Assembly (NCBI RefSeq): GCF_000424585.1
Contig: NZ_AUKE01000004.1
Coordinates: 124,001 to 188,000 of the forward strand
Source of the DNA: Butyrivibrio sp. MC2013
GTDB taxonomy: Bacteria; Bacillota; Clostridia; Lachnospirales; Lachnospiraceae
Length of the DNA stretch: 64,000 nt
Direction: 5' to 3'
Position numbers and translations under genes: made by a program. Positions 1-8,242 of this stretch are shown piece by piece (position 1 is the first letter of the stretch; the number at the start of each line of letters is the position of its first letter). The notes under the pieces were generated by a model. The model did no database searches, was not told the DNA's origin, and saw only the letters and a program-made list of their open reading frames with translations.

Positions 1-80
1 AGCTCTTCGTCCCCGGCCTTTTTCGCTTTTTGCGTTTTCTCACGCTCTTTTAATACTTCATTAAGATTATAACTGGACAT
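1..80 (-). CDS. oppC: Oligopeptide ABC transporter permease, N-terminal fragment (probable OppC)
   Basis: An open frame starts with ATG at 78-80 and runs off the left edge, giving 26 codons that begin MSSYNLNEVLKER. Only the charged cytoplasmic N-terminus is visible, so no membrane segment or permease motif can be checked. The call rests on position: it follows oppB on the same strand after about 100 bases, and oppA-oppB-oppC is the usual order for this ABC family. The ribosome site is weak (AGG about 8 bases upstream). OppC would be the second membrane subunit of the peptide importer. A different downstream gene cannot be excluded from 26 residues. Confidence 0.55.
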   Translation of the reverse strand, partial: MSSYNLNEVLKEREKTQKAKKAGDEE

Positions 81-111
81 TGTTTTTACCTGTCTGTTTC
101 TAATTATGTTT

Positions 112-140
112 TTATTCTTGCAATATTTATTCAAGAATAA
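112..140. promoter_or_regulatory. AT-rich dyad between oppB and oppC
   Basis: TTATTCTTG (112-120) and its exact complement CAAGAATAA (132-140) flank an 11-base spacer. The core ATTCTTG-N11-CAAGAAT recurs at 32576-32604 over another promoter region, with 20 of 25 positions identical. It could be a protein-binding operator or simply an mRNA hairpin; it is too AT-rich and lacks the T-tract of a good terminator. Confidence 0.4.
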
Positions 141-180
141 TTTGTATTTTGGATAATAGATCCAAAAGGTCAATTTATAG

Positions 181-1170
181 TTAGCTCAAACGTACGCGAG
201 GATCTACCACAGCGTAAAGGAGATCTGAGATCAGATTTCCCAGGAGCGTCAGTATCGAAATAAATGTAAGATAGAACATTGTAAAAGGTATATCAGCCTG
301 GGTCATGGATGAATATGACGCATAACCGATTCCTCTGATAGAGAACAGTGTCTCTGTGATCAGCGCGCCGGCAAAAAGTCCGGGCAGTGATCCGCCAAGT
401 GTAGTAACAAGGGGAATAAGTGTATTCCTGAATGCATGGTAATTGATAACCTTCTTTTCAGGCACACCCTTTGCTCTTGCTGTTCTGATATAGTCAGCAT
501 TTAATACTTCCAGCATGTTGGTCCTGGTATAACGCATAAGACCACCGATACTGATGATAATGATAGTTATGCAAGGCAGGATGAAATGCTTTGCCACATC
601 CAATATCTGACCGGTTCTTGACAGATTCATATAATTACGTCCCTGCATACCGGAGAGATCAAACCAGCCCAGCTTAACTGAGAATACGTATTTCAATATT
701 GTCGCTATAAAGAAAGTGGGCATTGAAATACATACCATAGAAATAACTGATGTAAAATAGTCTGTAAAGCTATACTGCTTCTTGGCAGCAGTGATTCCAA
801 GGGGAATCGCAATGATGATCTCGAAAATAAATGAAACGAGTCCCAGGATAAAGCTAAACCATACTGTTTCATGAAATTCCTGTGTAACAGGCTTGGTCCA
901 TGCCCAGCTATCGCCCCACTTACCTGTGATCGCATTGGACAACCATACGAAGTAACCTCTGATCACTCCCTTGTCCATACCGTACTGTGCATTAAGGTCT
1001 TCCAGCCATTCCGAGTAACTCTTACCTGCGCCTGGACGGGAGGCAAGCTCTCTGGCCTTTTGTTCAATATAACCCGAAGGCATATTGGACATAAGCAGAT
1101 ATACTAAAAACATTACAAAAAACAAAATGAGAACGCTGTATAATATGCGTCTTAGGGTATATTTGAACAT
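181..1170 (-). CDS. oppB: Oligopeptide/dipeptide ABC transporter permease, DppB/OppB family
   Basis: This is an inner-membrane permease subunit of a peptide importer. The protein opens with a hydrophobic segment (starting MFKYTLRRILYSVLILFF), then a periplasmic-type loop, then five further membrane segments in the C-terminal two thirds (BPD_transp_1 fold). The EAA-type loop that contacts the ATPase is visible around MLEVLNADYIRTARAKG, and the C-terminus PRVRLS is typical of the family. I prefer the ATG at 1168-1170, which has AAAGGTG just upstream, over the in-frame ATG at 1188, which has no ribosome site. It is about 330 residues, normal for the family. It lies downstream of oppA across a stable hairpin and upstream of the probable oppC. 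The ATPase genes should lie beyond the left edge. Confidence 0.9.
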   Translation of the reverse strand: MFKYTLRRILYSVLILFFVMFLVYLLMSNMPSGYIEQKARELASRPGAGKSYSEWLEDLNAQYGMDKGVIRGYFVWLSNAITGKWGDSWAWTKPVTQEFHETVWFSFILGLVSFIFEIIIAIPLGITAAKKQYSFTDYFTSVISMVCISMPTFFIATILKYVFSVKLGWFDLSGMQGRNYMNLSRTGQILDVAKHFILPCITIIIISIGGLMRYTRTNMLEVLNADYIRTARAKGVPEKKVINYHAFRNTLIPLVTTLGGSLPGLFAGALITETLFSIRGIGYASYSSMTQADIPFTMFYLTFISILTLLGNLISDLLYAVVDPRVRLS

Positions 1171-1195
1171 TTCGCACCTTTTAATCATGAAAATA

Positions 1196-1222
1196 GCGGG
1201 AGGAGAATAAACATCCTCCCGC
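1196..1222 (-). promoter_or_regulatory. Intercistronic stem-loop between oppA and oppB
   Basis: GCGGGAGGA (1196-1204) pairs exactly with TCCTCCCGC (1214-1222) around a 9-base loop. It sits in the 90-base gap after oppA. On the transcribed strand it is followed by TATTTTC rather than a strong U-tract, so it reads better as an mRNA-stabilising or partial termination hairpin that keeps binding-protein output above permease output, as known for other binding-protein operons. On the plus strand the T-run follows it, but no plus-strand gene ends here. Confidence 0.6.
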
Positions 1223-1262
1223 TTTTTCTATTTTTTAATATTACTAAATTTCTACAACTGAT

Positions 1263-3614
1263 TTATCTTGTTGCCAGAGTGTCGATCTCTGCTTTCCAAC
1301 CCCAATAAGGAGTCATGTCCTTAGGCATTGTATCAACATCGATTCTCTCTGTGGATACTGTTGTGCAATCCTTTCTCTGATAGAGAGGAAGCTCACAGCC
1401 CCAATCCATGATGATTTCCATTGCGTTCTTGTATACAGACTTTCTGTACTCTGTATCAGCACTGGACTTACCTTCTACGATAAGCTCGTCAAGTTCAGGA
1501 TCATCTACAGCATAGTGGTTGGAGTTTGTACCCTCACCATGAGCATTCATGGAGTGATATACCTGAGTCATATCAGGATCAACAGTTGCCTGCCATGCAG
1601 CAGCCCACATCTGAGCTGTGTTGCCTTCAAGAGCGTTATTCCACTCGGAAGTACCAACGTCGGAAAGCTGAAGCTTGATGCCCATGCTCTCAAGATCAGA
1701 AGCAGCAGCTTCTACGATACCGTATGCAGGGTGATCCTGTGTACCGGAACCGGGAATGATCACTTCATATACTGTATCAAAGTCTGTGAACTTGCCTGTA
1801 GCATCATCAAATGTGTAGCCTGCAGCCTTGAAGTATCCAATAGCTGCCTGCTTAGCTGCTTCGTATCTTGCTTCCTCATTCATGGAATCGTCATAGATAG
1901 GATTGCCATCTACGTCTACTGAGTAAGCTGTCTTGTAGCCTTCATCAGCAGGCTTGGGAGCTGCCCATGAAGTATTGGAGATAGGATACTGGATAACAGA
2001 AGCCCTGTCTCCGTAGTAGGAGTTGATAACTGTATCACGGTGTACTGAGAGCAGAGTCATGAAGCCCTTTCTCAGAGCCTTGGAAGCGTCAGAACCGGGC
2101 TCGCCTCCAACGTTTACCAGGTCAGCGTTGATACCAAGGTATCCGTATCCTCTATAGTCTACAAGGTATGTTGTGATGCTGTCACCAACGAGATCATCGT
2201 TGCCGTTGGCATCCTTGATAGCCTTAACAGTCTCGTCGTTCATGGAAGGTACTGCTATATCAAATGTACCTGTTGTGATACCGGGTACATAGTCAGCATC
2301 TACAGCTTCCTGGAAGAGGAGATTCTTGACCTTGGGTTCACCCTCAAAATAATAAGGATTAGCAACCAGAGTTACAACACCGTTCTTGTAGCCTTCGAAT
2401 GTGTAAGGTCCGCAGCCAAGAGGCTGTGTATCCAGGCTCTTCATCTTGGAAAGGTCACCCTTTTCAAAACCGAACTTGTTGTTGTCATAGTCATAAAGCG
2501 AAGGATCACCATAGTAGTGAAGAGGAGCGATAGGGAATGCCATATCATAGATAGCCTTGGCATCATACTGTGTCATATGTACAGTGAGTGAATAATCGCC
2601 TGTCTTCTCGATACCTTCAATATTTGCTGCAGACTCACCTGTGCTTACACCCTTTTCATAGTCAGCACCAAGAGCTGCGATTGTCAGCTGCAGACGGTTA
2701 GAACCTGCAGACTCAGTTTCTTCTGCTTCCTCTACTGTGTCATAAGCAGCTACGATAGCATCCCAGAAATCCTGAGCAGTAGCATCCTCAGCCAGTTCGA
2801 ATCCCCAGTTAGCTGCGCAGGCTGATACAGAATCACCTTCTGCATTGTAGCCATTAGCGATACAGTAGTCTACGATCTCCTGAGCGAAAGCCGCGCCTGC
2901 TTCGTTATTATAGTAATCCCAGAAAGCATCATACTGCTCCTGAGTATAGTTGTCATTTTCCTTGTAACCATCCTCACCTGCTGCGAAGATTACGTTACCT
3001 CTGGAATCCATACCACCTCTGAACTCTTCCATGCCCTTTATAGGAAGTGCATATATTGTGGAAGATCCATCATATGTAGGATCGCAGAGTACATAGATAG
3101 AGAAGATAACATCATCAATTGTTGCAGGCTCGCCATCTGAGAACTTGACATCATCTCTCATGGTCAGCTTGTAATCAACTGTTCCGTCATCATTCTGAAC
3201 GACTTCAACATTACCTAATCCGCGATATGTGTAGTCTGTTCCGTTGTAAGTTCTGGTCTCGCCTTCGATACCGTTCTCAACGATAGCACCGCCTCTGTCA
3301 GTAGCAAGCAGGAAACCACTTGTAAGCTCCTGAATCTCTACGTCATAAGCAGTTGTAGCAAAGAAAGGTCCGAACTTCTGTCCCAGAGTAGCTGTAGCAT
3401 AAACTGCTGTAGAATCAGCGCTTTCTGCAGCAGGCTCCTCAGTAGTATCTTCTGCTTCAGCCTCTTCCTCCTGGGGTTCTTCTGCAGTCTCTTCTGAAGC
3501 TGCAGTTTCAGCACTCTCTTCCGGAGCAGGTGTCTTTGCACAGCCGGCCATCATTACTGTGGCTGTTACTGCAAGACCTGCAGAGAGCACTCTCGACATA
3601 AGTCTCTTTTTCAT
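1263..3614 (-). CDS. oppA: Oligopeptide-binding lipoprotein, SBP_bac_5 family
   Basis: This is the extracellular solute-binding subunit of a peptide ABC importer. It has a lipoprotein signal (MKKRLMSRVLSAGLAVTAT...) ending in the lipobox MMAGC with Cys25, then an acidic Ala/Glu-rich linker of about 45 residues. The family 5 binding-protein body carries typical phrases such as YKLTMRDDVKFSDGEPAT and GCGPYTFEGYK. At 783 residues it is larger than the usual 520-600. The excess sits partly in a Glu/Ala/Asp-rich insert around residues 190-310. The ribosome site GGAGGG lies eight bases before the ATG. The gene follows the small membrane gene by about 50 bases and precedes oppB, so it is inside one operon. 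The peptide specificity cannot be read from the sequence. Confidence 0.93.
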   Translation of the reverse strand: MKKRLMSRVLSAGLAVTATVMMAGCAKTPAPEESAETAASEETAEEPQEEEAEAEDTTEEPAAESADSTAVYATATLGQKFGPFFATTAYDVEIQELTSGFLLATDRGGAIVENGIEGETRTYNGTDYTYRGLGNVEVVQNDDGTVDYKLTMRDDVKFSDGEPATIDDVIFSIYVLCDPTYDGSSTIYALPIKGMEEFRGGMDSRGNVIFAAGEDGYKENDNYTQEQYDAFWDYYNNEAGAAFAQEIVDYCIANGYNAEGDSVSACAANWGFELAEDATAQDFWDAIVAAYDTVEEAEETESAGSNRLQLTIAALGADYEKGVSTGESAANIEGIEKTGDYSLTVHMTQYDAKAIYDMAFPIAPLHYYGDPSLYDYDNNKFGFEKGDLSKMKSLDTQPLGCGPYTFEGYKNGVVTLVANPYYFEGEPKVKNLLFQEAVDADYVPGITTGTFDIAVPSMNDETVKAIKDANGNDDLVGDSITTYLVDYRGYGYLGINADLVNVGGEPGSDASKALRKGFMTLLSVHRDTVINSYYGDRASVIQYPISNTSWAAPKPADEGYKTAYSVDVDGNPIYDDSMNEEARYEAAKQAAIGYFKAAGYTFDDATGKFTDFDTVYEVIIPGSGTQDHPAYGIVEAAASDLESMGIKLQLSDVGTSEWNNALEGNTAQMWAAAWQATVDPDMTQVYHSMNAHGEGTNSNHYAVDDPELDELIVEGKSSADTEYRKSVYKNAMEIIMDWGCELPLYQRKDCTTVSTERIDVDTMPKDMTPYWGWKAEIDTLATR

Positions 3615-3663
3615 TTTTAATCCCTCCTTTTTTATTAAAAGTCTTCGAAAAGTAAAACTCCCA

Positions 3664-4215
3664 TTACTTATTATTCGAAGAACTTTTTATCGTTTTAAAA
3701 TACTTTCTGTTATTAAAAATCATGACACTCATGATAAAGATCAAGGCTGCACTTATAAGGAAGAGATAATCATAAATGTCACGTGAATATCCAGCCATCA
3801 AAGCACAGATGATGTCTGATATGATCGCTCCAGCGCTCAGCACTATGCTAAAAAGGGATGACGGAACTATCCTGTTCTCTATTCCCTCAGCCACTCTCCT
3901 CTCCATGGGCATCTGTCCGTATACAGCCTTGATACCTTCCTTGGTCATAAGGAATAACGGTATGACCTCAAATGCATAGATCAGACTGGTGGACAAGCTC
4001 CTCATAGCAAATGTGCTGGGAATAAGAGAAATGATATATGCTGCCGTGCATAGGAACATATAGACAACAGAATAGACTCCCTTGCTGCCTAGCTTCCCTT
4101 TTTCGCCTTCAAAGCAGTAATACTCACCTATGTACTCAGTATGTGTTTTTACTTTGCCTTTGCTATCGAATTCTTCAACGATCCGATAGTCTCCCGTATA
4201 CTTATTAATCGCCAT
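3664..4215 (-). CDS. Small multi-pass membrane protein of unknown function, first gene of the opp operon
   Basis: The 183 residues have a soluble N-terminus of about 48 residues (TGDYRIVEEFDSKGKVKTHTEYIGEYY) and then four hydrophobic segments at roughly 50-70, 77-93, 120-140 and 150-167. I do not recognise the family. It is the first gene after a consensus promoter and ends 50 bases before oppA, so it is probably co-transcribed with the transporter. The only plausible start is the ATG at 4213-4215, which has no ribosome site. The predicted transcription start is only two to four bases upstream, which implies leaderless translation. The next Met is at residue 53, inside the first membrane segment. 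A role in transporter assembly or sensing is possible but unsupported. Confidence 0.75.
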   Translation of the reverse strand: MAINKYTGDYRIVEEFDSKGKVKTHTEYIGEYYCFEGEKGKLGSKGVYSVVYMFLCTAAYIISLIPSTFAMRSLSTSLIYAFEVIPLFLMTKEGIKAVYGQMPMERRVAEGIENRIVPSSLFSIVLSAGAIISDIICALMAGYSRDIYDYLFLISAALIFIMSVMIFNNRKYFKTIKSSSNNK

Positions 4216-4224
4216 AACTATGAA

Positions 4225-4253
4225 AATATAACTGAATAAACTTAATCTGTCAA
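4225..4253 (-). promoter_or_regulatory. Consensus sigma-A promoter for the opp operon
   Basis: On the minus strand TTGACA (4248-4253) and TATATT (4225-4230) are separated by exactly 17 bases. The expected start point is around 4217-4219, almost on the ATG at 4215. This leaves essentially no 5' leader. Confidence 0.8.
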
Positions 4254-4260
4254 TCTGCTG

Positions 4261-4287
4261 CGAACATATGTCCGCATACCGCGGACA
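4261..4287. promoter_or_regulatory. GC-rich dyad upstream of the opp promoter
   Basis: TGTCCGC (4269-4275) and GCGGACA (4281-4287) form a 7-bp dyad with a 5-base centre. A second near-palindrome CGAACATATGTCCG (4261-4274) overlaps it. Both lie just upstream of the -35 box at 4253, a good place for an operator. On the plus strand the dyad is followed by CTTTTTTT and could end transcripts coming from the left. Apart from this, the promoter and the gpmI terminator, I see no gene in the 450 bases between 4216 and 4667. Both strands of 4551-4667 have short open stretches without a credible start. Confidence 0.45.
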
Positions 4288-4504
4288 CTTTTTTTATATT
4301 TATACTAATAATTGACGCCTTTGTCATTAAAGCATGCATTTTTATGAATATCAGTCATTTATCTTCGAATAAATATTTATTTTTTACGAAAATATGTCTT
4401 TGAAACAGCGACACTTTAAAGCACTGCATCGTAAAACCAAGGCCTTCCGCATTTGCAATGTCCTTCTCCGGCACACAACAAACATCACAACATTAAATGT
4501 ATTT

Positions 4505-4550
4505 AAATATAAAAAGCCCATCTGTAACTTTAAACAAATTACAGACAGGC
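4505..4550 (-). terminator. Intrinsic terminator downstream of gpmI
   Basis: On the minus strand GCCTGTCTGTAA (4539-4550) pairs with TTACAGATGGGC (4516-4527) over 12 bp including two G-U pairs, followed by TTTTTATATTT. It lies about 120 bases after the gpmI stop. Confidence 0.8.
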
Positions 4551-4667
4551 CATTCTGTCACCAAAAATATTAACCGAAAGAAGGCTGCCATAGCTAGAGC
4601 TGTAAAAGCAAGAGCATCGATGGGGCATCTGACGTCATTAATATTTTAACGTTTTTTCTTTTATCAA

Positions 4668-6218
4668 TCAAGCTTTTTTAACAAGGAGACTCTTACCTGT
4701 CATCTCAGCAGGCTTCTCTTCACCCATACACTCAATAAGTGTAGGGATGATATCAGCCAGGCATCCGCCCTCAGCCAGAGTATATTCAGGATCATAGTTC
4801 ACCAGGATGAAAGGAACGGGATTGGTGGTATGAGCTGTCCAGGGCTCTCCTGTCTCGTAATCGATCATCATATCTGCATTACCGTGATCTGCGCAGATGA
4901 ACATAGTGCCGTTCTTCTCAAGAAGAGCATTGTAGATCTTGCCTACGCACTCATCCACAGTCTCTACAGCCTTGACTGCTGCAGGGATCACGCCTGTGTG
5001 ACCTACCATGTCAGGATTTGCAAAGTTGCAGATGATCACATCATACTTATCAGAATTAATTGCATCCAGGATCTTGTCGCATACTTCCGGAGCGCTCATC
5101 TGAGGCTTGAGATCATATGTAGGTACATCCTTGGGGCTGTTGACCAGCACTCTGTCTTCGCCTTCATTGGGCTCTTCAACACCGCCGTTAAAGAAGAATG
5201 TTACATGAGCATACTTCTCAGTCTCAGCGATCCTGGCCTGCTTCATTCCCTTAGCAGCTAGCCACTGTCCAAAGGTATTGGTCAGCTCTACCTTCTTAAA
5301 GGCTACTTCCTTATTAGGGATCAGTGGATCATAATCTGTGAAGCATACATATGTCACATCAATGCGCTGACCTCTGTCAAACTTGTCAAAGCTGTCATCG
5401 CAGAAGCAATGAGTGATCTCTCTTGCTCTGTCAGGGCGGAAATTATAGAAAATGATGGAATCGCCATCCTTGATAGTAGCTGTAGGCTCACCGTCCTTCA
5501 TGATCACTGTAGGCAGTACGAATTCATCAGTCTTGCCTGCAGCATAAGAATCAGAAATAGCCTGGTGTGCGCTGTCAGCCTTCTCGCCAATACCCTTTGT
5601 CAGTGCATCATATGCCTTCTGAACACGATCATAGTTGTTATCTCTGTCCATAGCATAATAACGGCCGGTAACAGAAGCAACTTCGCCTACACCGATCTCT
5701 TTCATCTTGGCTTCCAGCTGATCTACAAAATCAATTCCGCTTTCCGGAGGTGTATCACGTCCATCGAGGAAGCAGTGTACATATACCTTATCAAGTCCGT
5801 TCTTCTTGGCCAGTTCCAGCAGTCCGTATACATGAGTATTGTGACTGTGTACTCCGCCGTCTGACATCAGACCATAGAGATGGAGAGCGCTGCCCTTTTC
5901 CTTGCAGTTATTAATGGCAGTCATAAGGCCCTCATTTTCAAAGAAGTCACCATCCTGGATAGACTTGGTGATCCTGGTCAGCTCCTGGTACACGATCCTT
6001 CCTGCACCCATGTTCATATGTCCGACCTCGGAATTACCCATCTGACCATCAGGAAGTCCTACAGCCAGTCCGCTGGCATATCCCTTTACAAAAGGATATT
6101 TCTCTTCCAGCATGTCAAGGTTTGGGGTATTTGCCATGGCAATGGCATTGCCCTCAGTCTTGTCATTAAGGCCGAAGCCGTCCATTATCAGCAGTACTGT
6201 TGGTTTGGAACCTTTCAT
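4668..6218 (-). CDS. gpmI: 2,3-bisphosphoglycerate-independent phosphoglycerate mutase
   Basis: This enzyme interconverts 3-phosphoglycerate and 2-phosphoglycerate in glycolysis and gluconeogenesis in the cytosol, using two Mn ions and a phosphoserine. The alkaline-phosphatase-fold metal site is visible at the N-terminus (LLIMDGFGLN). The catalytic serine is Ser63 in GQMGNSEVGH. Later metal ligands are in VHCFLDGRDTPP, FNFANPDMVGHTG-like (CNFANPDMVGHTG) and FICADHGNADMM. The length of 516 residues is typical. The ATG at 6218 has GGAGG nine bases upstream. The gene has its own promoter and terminator, so it is probably a single-gene unit. Confidence 0.98.
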   Translation of the reverse strand: MKGSKPTVLLIMDGFGLNDKTEGNAIAMANTPNLDMLEEKYPFVKGYASGLAVGLPDGQMGNSEVGHMNMGAGRIVYQELTRITKSIQDGDFFENEGLMTAINNCKEKGSALHLYGLMSDGGVHSHNTHVYGLLELAKKNGLDKVYVHCFLDGRDTPPESGIDFVDQLEAKMKEIGVGEVASVTGRYYAMDRDNNYDRVQKAYDALTKGIGEKADSAHQAISDSYAAGKTDEFVLPTVIMKDGEPTATIKDGDSIIFYNFRPDRAREITHCFCDDSFDKFDRGQRIDVTYVCFTDYDPLIPNKEVAFKKVELTNTFGQWLAAKGMKQARIAETEKYAHVTFFFNGGVEEPNEGEDRVLVNSPKDVPTYDLKPQMSAPEVCDKILDAINSDKYDVIICNFANPDMVGHTGVIPAAVKAVETVDECVGKIYNALLEKNGTMFICADHGNADMMIDYETGEPWTAHTTNPVPFILVNYDPEYTLAEGGCLADIIPTLIECMGEEKPAEMTGKSLLVKKA

Positions 6219-6272
6219 TTGTTAACCTCCGAAAAAACAGATAATATCGTCAATCAATAGTTTTGCAAAGAT

Positions 6273-6301
6273 ATATTAACCCCGCAGAGGAAAACAGTCA
6301 A
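6273..6301 (-). promoter_or_regulatory. Sigma-A promoter for gpmI
   Basis: On the minus strand TTGACT (6296-6301) and TAATAT (6273-6278) are 17 bases apart. The start point would be near 6266, giving a leader of about 47 bases before gpmI. Confidence 0.75.
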
Positions 6302-6317
6302 CATCCTGCCTTACCGG

Positions 6318-7775
6318 TCAAAGCTCATCTCCCTCTTCATCAAGGATACGCTCCGCATCCTCAATATATTTTTTGGTAAGCTCTATGAGCTTCTTGGCAC
6401 TCGGATCTTCTTTCCTCCTATAATAAAAGCCTGTCAAAGCATTATTAAGAAGTGTCAGTGCCTTGGGCACATCCGCAGATACTCCAATGCCGTAGAGGAA
6501 GCATTGGCCCAGTCTCTGCATGATATCCGCAATGGTGGGATCCGGCCTGCCATCCTCGCTGTAGGAAGCAAACATAGCTCTTTCATATAAGAGATAAGCA
6601 TATCTCTCATTTACTTCCACATGATAACCGTGGAGATACATGTCTCCCAGCTTATAGAGGCAATTGGAATCATCAAATAAGAGCGCCCCTTTTAGGAAGT
6701 AATCATAGGCCTTGTCATAATCCACTTCCTGATGCCTTCCATAATAGTAACAATATCCCAGGTTGCAGATAGCTCTGGGCTCGCCCGCATCTGCAGCTAT
6801 CTTATAGAGCTCATAGGCCTTGGTATAATCCTGTCTCACATATCTGCCTTCATAATAAAGAGTACCCAGGTTCAGTGCAGCAGCGGCCATATTCTGCTTT
6901 ACACATTCCTCATAGCACTGGACCACCTTCTGCATGATCTGTATGGAATCATCCCTCTCATGATGCTCTACAGCCCACTGATACATGGCATCATAGTTTT
7001 CATCCTCCAGGATCTCCACTATCTGTTCAAGGTCCTCTCTATCTTCAGGAGTCATCACATCGCCGCTCTCGTCGGTCTTCTCAAACTCCTCCTGAGTGAT
7101 CTGTCTGATGATATGCTTGGTCTGATCAGCGGGAAATGGTACCTTGTCACCCTCAAAGATATCTGACATGATGACAACACCCTTCATCATCACATTGTCC
7201 TTGCCAAAGGGTACTTCCACAAAGTCTCCGGCCTGCAAAAGGCCAAAGTCGCTGATATAGAAATACTCAGTATTCATGCCCCTGGGCTGTATACTGCAAT
7301 AGCAGTATTTCACCTTATTGGGACTTGTACTCTCCACATAACCGCCGTCAAAAAGGAAGAGACCGTCAACAGGTATAAGGCTTCTTAGGTCATCTGATAA
7401 TGTAGCCATTATCCTGTCTGCCTTCCTACTCATAATACCGTAATAGATATGATTCTTACCCTTGGTATCAGTGATAGTCAGCTGATACTCATCATCCTCT
7501 TCGCTTCCTGCCAAAGCTCTCTTACCCTCTATTTTGCCCCGAAAGACCTCTTCTATATGGTCCAGCACCTCAGCAGCTCTGTCTTTGCCAAGAGTGGCAC
7601 CCAGCTTCCTTACAGGTCCATAATCAGGATCATCCTCTTCCGACCTGCAATATGCGCTAAACCAAAGCCTTCCTGAAGCTGATATAGTCAGCTTTTGTTC
7701 TGTTTCCGAAGAGGACGGCCCTGTCCCGCTCACACTGTTCCTATTTGATACCAGACGGATCTTCTGTATTTTCAT
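6318..7775 (-). CDS. Sel1-like (TPR-type) repeat protein
   Basis: The 485-residue soluble protein has two parts. Residues 1-240 form an unfamiliar N-terminal region containing DFVEVPFGKDNVMMKGVVI, which resembles a small beta-barrel. From about residue 265 it has at least four Sel1-type helical repeats, for example AALNLGTLYYEGRYVRQDYTKAYELYKIAADAG split over neighbouring units, CNLGYCYYYG, YKLGDMYLHG and QRLGQCFLYGIG. Sel1 repeats mediate protein-protein contacts, often in signalling or surface-process regulation; the partner here is unknown. The start has AGGAGG with six-base spacing. No catalytic motif is visible. It stands between gpmI and a small gene, and I do not infer a shared pathway. 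Confidence 0.8.
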   Translation of the reverse strand: MKIQKIRLVSNRNSVSGTGPSSSETEQKLTISASGRLWFSAYCRSEEDDPDYGPVRKLGATLGKDRAAEVLDHIEEVFRGKIEGKRALAGSEEDDEYQLTITDTKGKNHIYYGIMSRKADRIMATLSDDLRSLIPVDGLFLFDGGYVESTSPNKVKYCYCSIQPRGMNTEYFYISDFGLLQAGDFVEVPFGKDNVMMKGVVIMSDIFEGDKVPFPADQTKHIIRQITQEEFEKTDESGDVMTPEDREDLEQIVEILEDENYDAMYQWAVEHHERDDSIQIMQKVVQCYEECVKQNMAAAALNLGTLYYEGRYVRQDYTKAYELYKIAADAGEPRAICNLGYCYYYGRHQEVDYDKAYDYFLKGALLFDDSNCLYKLGDMYLHGYHVEVNERYAYLLYERAMFASYSEDGRPDPTIADIMQRLGQCFLYGIGVSADVPKALTLLNNALTGFYYRRKEDPSAKKLIELTKKYIEDAERILDEEGDEL

Positions 7776-7856
7776 AACGCCTCCTAGTGATCAACAAAGC
7801 AAGGTCAAATTTAAGATCATTCATTATCTGCTGTTGAAGGATCATACTGATCAGAA

Positions 7857-7886
7857 TAGAAAAAGGGCCTGGTTACAGACCCTTTT
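7857..7886 (-). terminator. Intrinsic terminator after the 71-residue gene
   Basis: The minus strand reads AAAGGGTCT (7877-7885), a 6-base loop, AGGCCCTTT (7862-7870), then TTTTTCT. The 9-bp stem has one G-U pair. Confidence 0.8.
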
Positions 7887-7892
7887 ATATTA

Positions 7893-8108
7893 TCAATCTT
7901 TCTTATCTTTTCTGCTGTTGATTCCCACTCTCTTTACTATGGATTGCCACATCTGCTGCTGAAGCTCACCCACATAGCCGTTGTCCGAACATTCCTTCTT
8001 AAAGTCGTGATAAGAGGCATCATGTCCCCCCTCAGGATCTGCCTTTAGTGCCTCATAGAGAAGCTTCTCATACTTCTCAATGATCTCACGTTTTCTCTCA
8101 CTGGTCAT
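7893..8108 (-). CDS. Small charged hypothetical protein (71 aa)
   Basis: This short, charged, helix-rich protein starts MTSERKREIIEKYEKLLYEALK and ends in a lysine-rich tail. I do not recognise it. Support for a real gene comes from a good ribosome site (AGGGGGTGAGC before the ATG) and a strong terminator directly after the stop. It lies downstream of the NADAR gene and a 28-base tandem repeat, so it may be the last gene of that transcript. Confidence 0.7.
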   Translation of the reverse strand: MTSERKREIIEKYEKLLYEALKADPEGGHDASYHDFKKECSDNGYVGELQQQMWQSIVKRVGINSRKDKKD

Positions 8109-8164
8109 ACGCTCACCCCCTAATTATGTCATTTATGATGCATATCTTCTTGACAGTCACCCCG

Positions 8165-8240
8165 GCCATCAGAACAACTGAATAACAACATGGTCATCAG
8201 TATGACTGAATAACAACATTGTCATCAGTATGACTGAATA
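8165..8240. repeat. 28-bp tandem repeat (2.7 copies)
   Basis: The unit starting GTCATCAGTATGACTGAATA occurs at 8193-8220 and, cut short, at 8221-8240. A diverged copy lies at 8165-8192. It begins three bases after the NADAR stop codon in the sense direction and fills most of the gap to the next gene. The unit contains the short inverted pair GTCATCAGTATGAC, so each copy could fold. Confidence 0.85.
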
Positions 8241-8242
8241 CA

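Noticed and set aside
4261..4274. SOS (LexA) box CGAACATATGTCCG upstream of the opp operon
   Set aside because: It deviates from the CGAAC-N4-GTTCG palindrome in the right half and overlaps a different, better dyad; no SOS gene follows.
4551..4667. Possible short gene or gene remnant downstream of gpmI
   Set aside because: Both strands have a stretch open for 30-47 codons, but neither has a start codon with a ribosome site, and I cannot match either translation to a family.
8165..8240. CRISPR array
   Set aside because: The 28-bp repeats are directly adjacent with no spacers between them and no cas genes are nearby.
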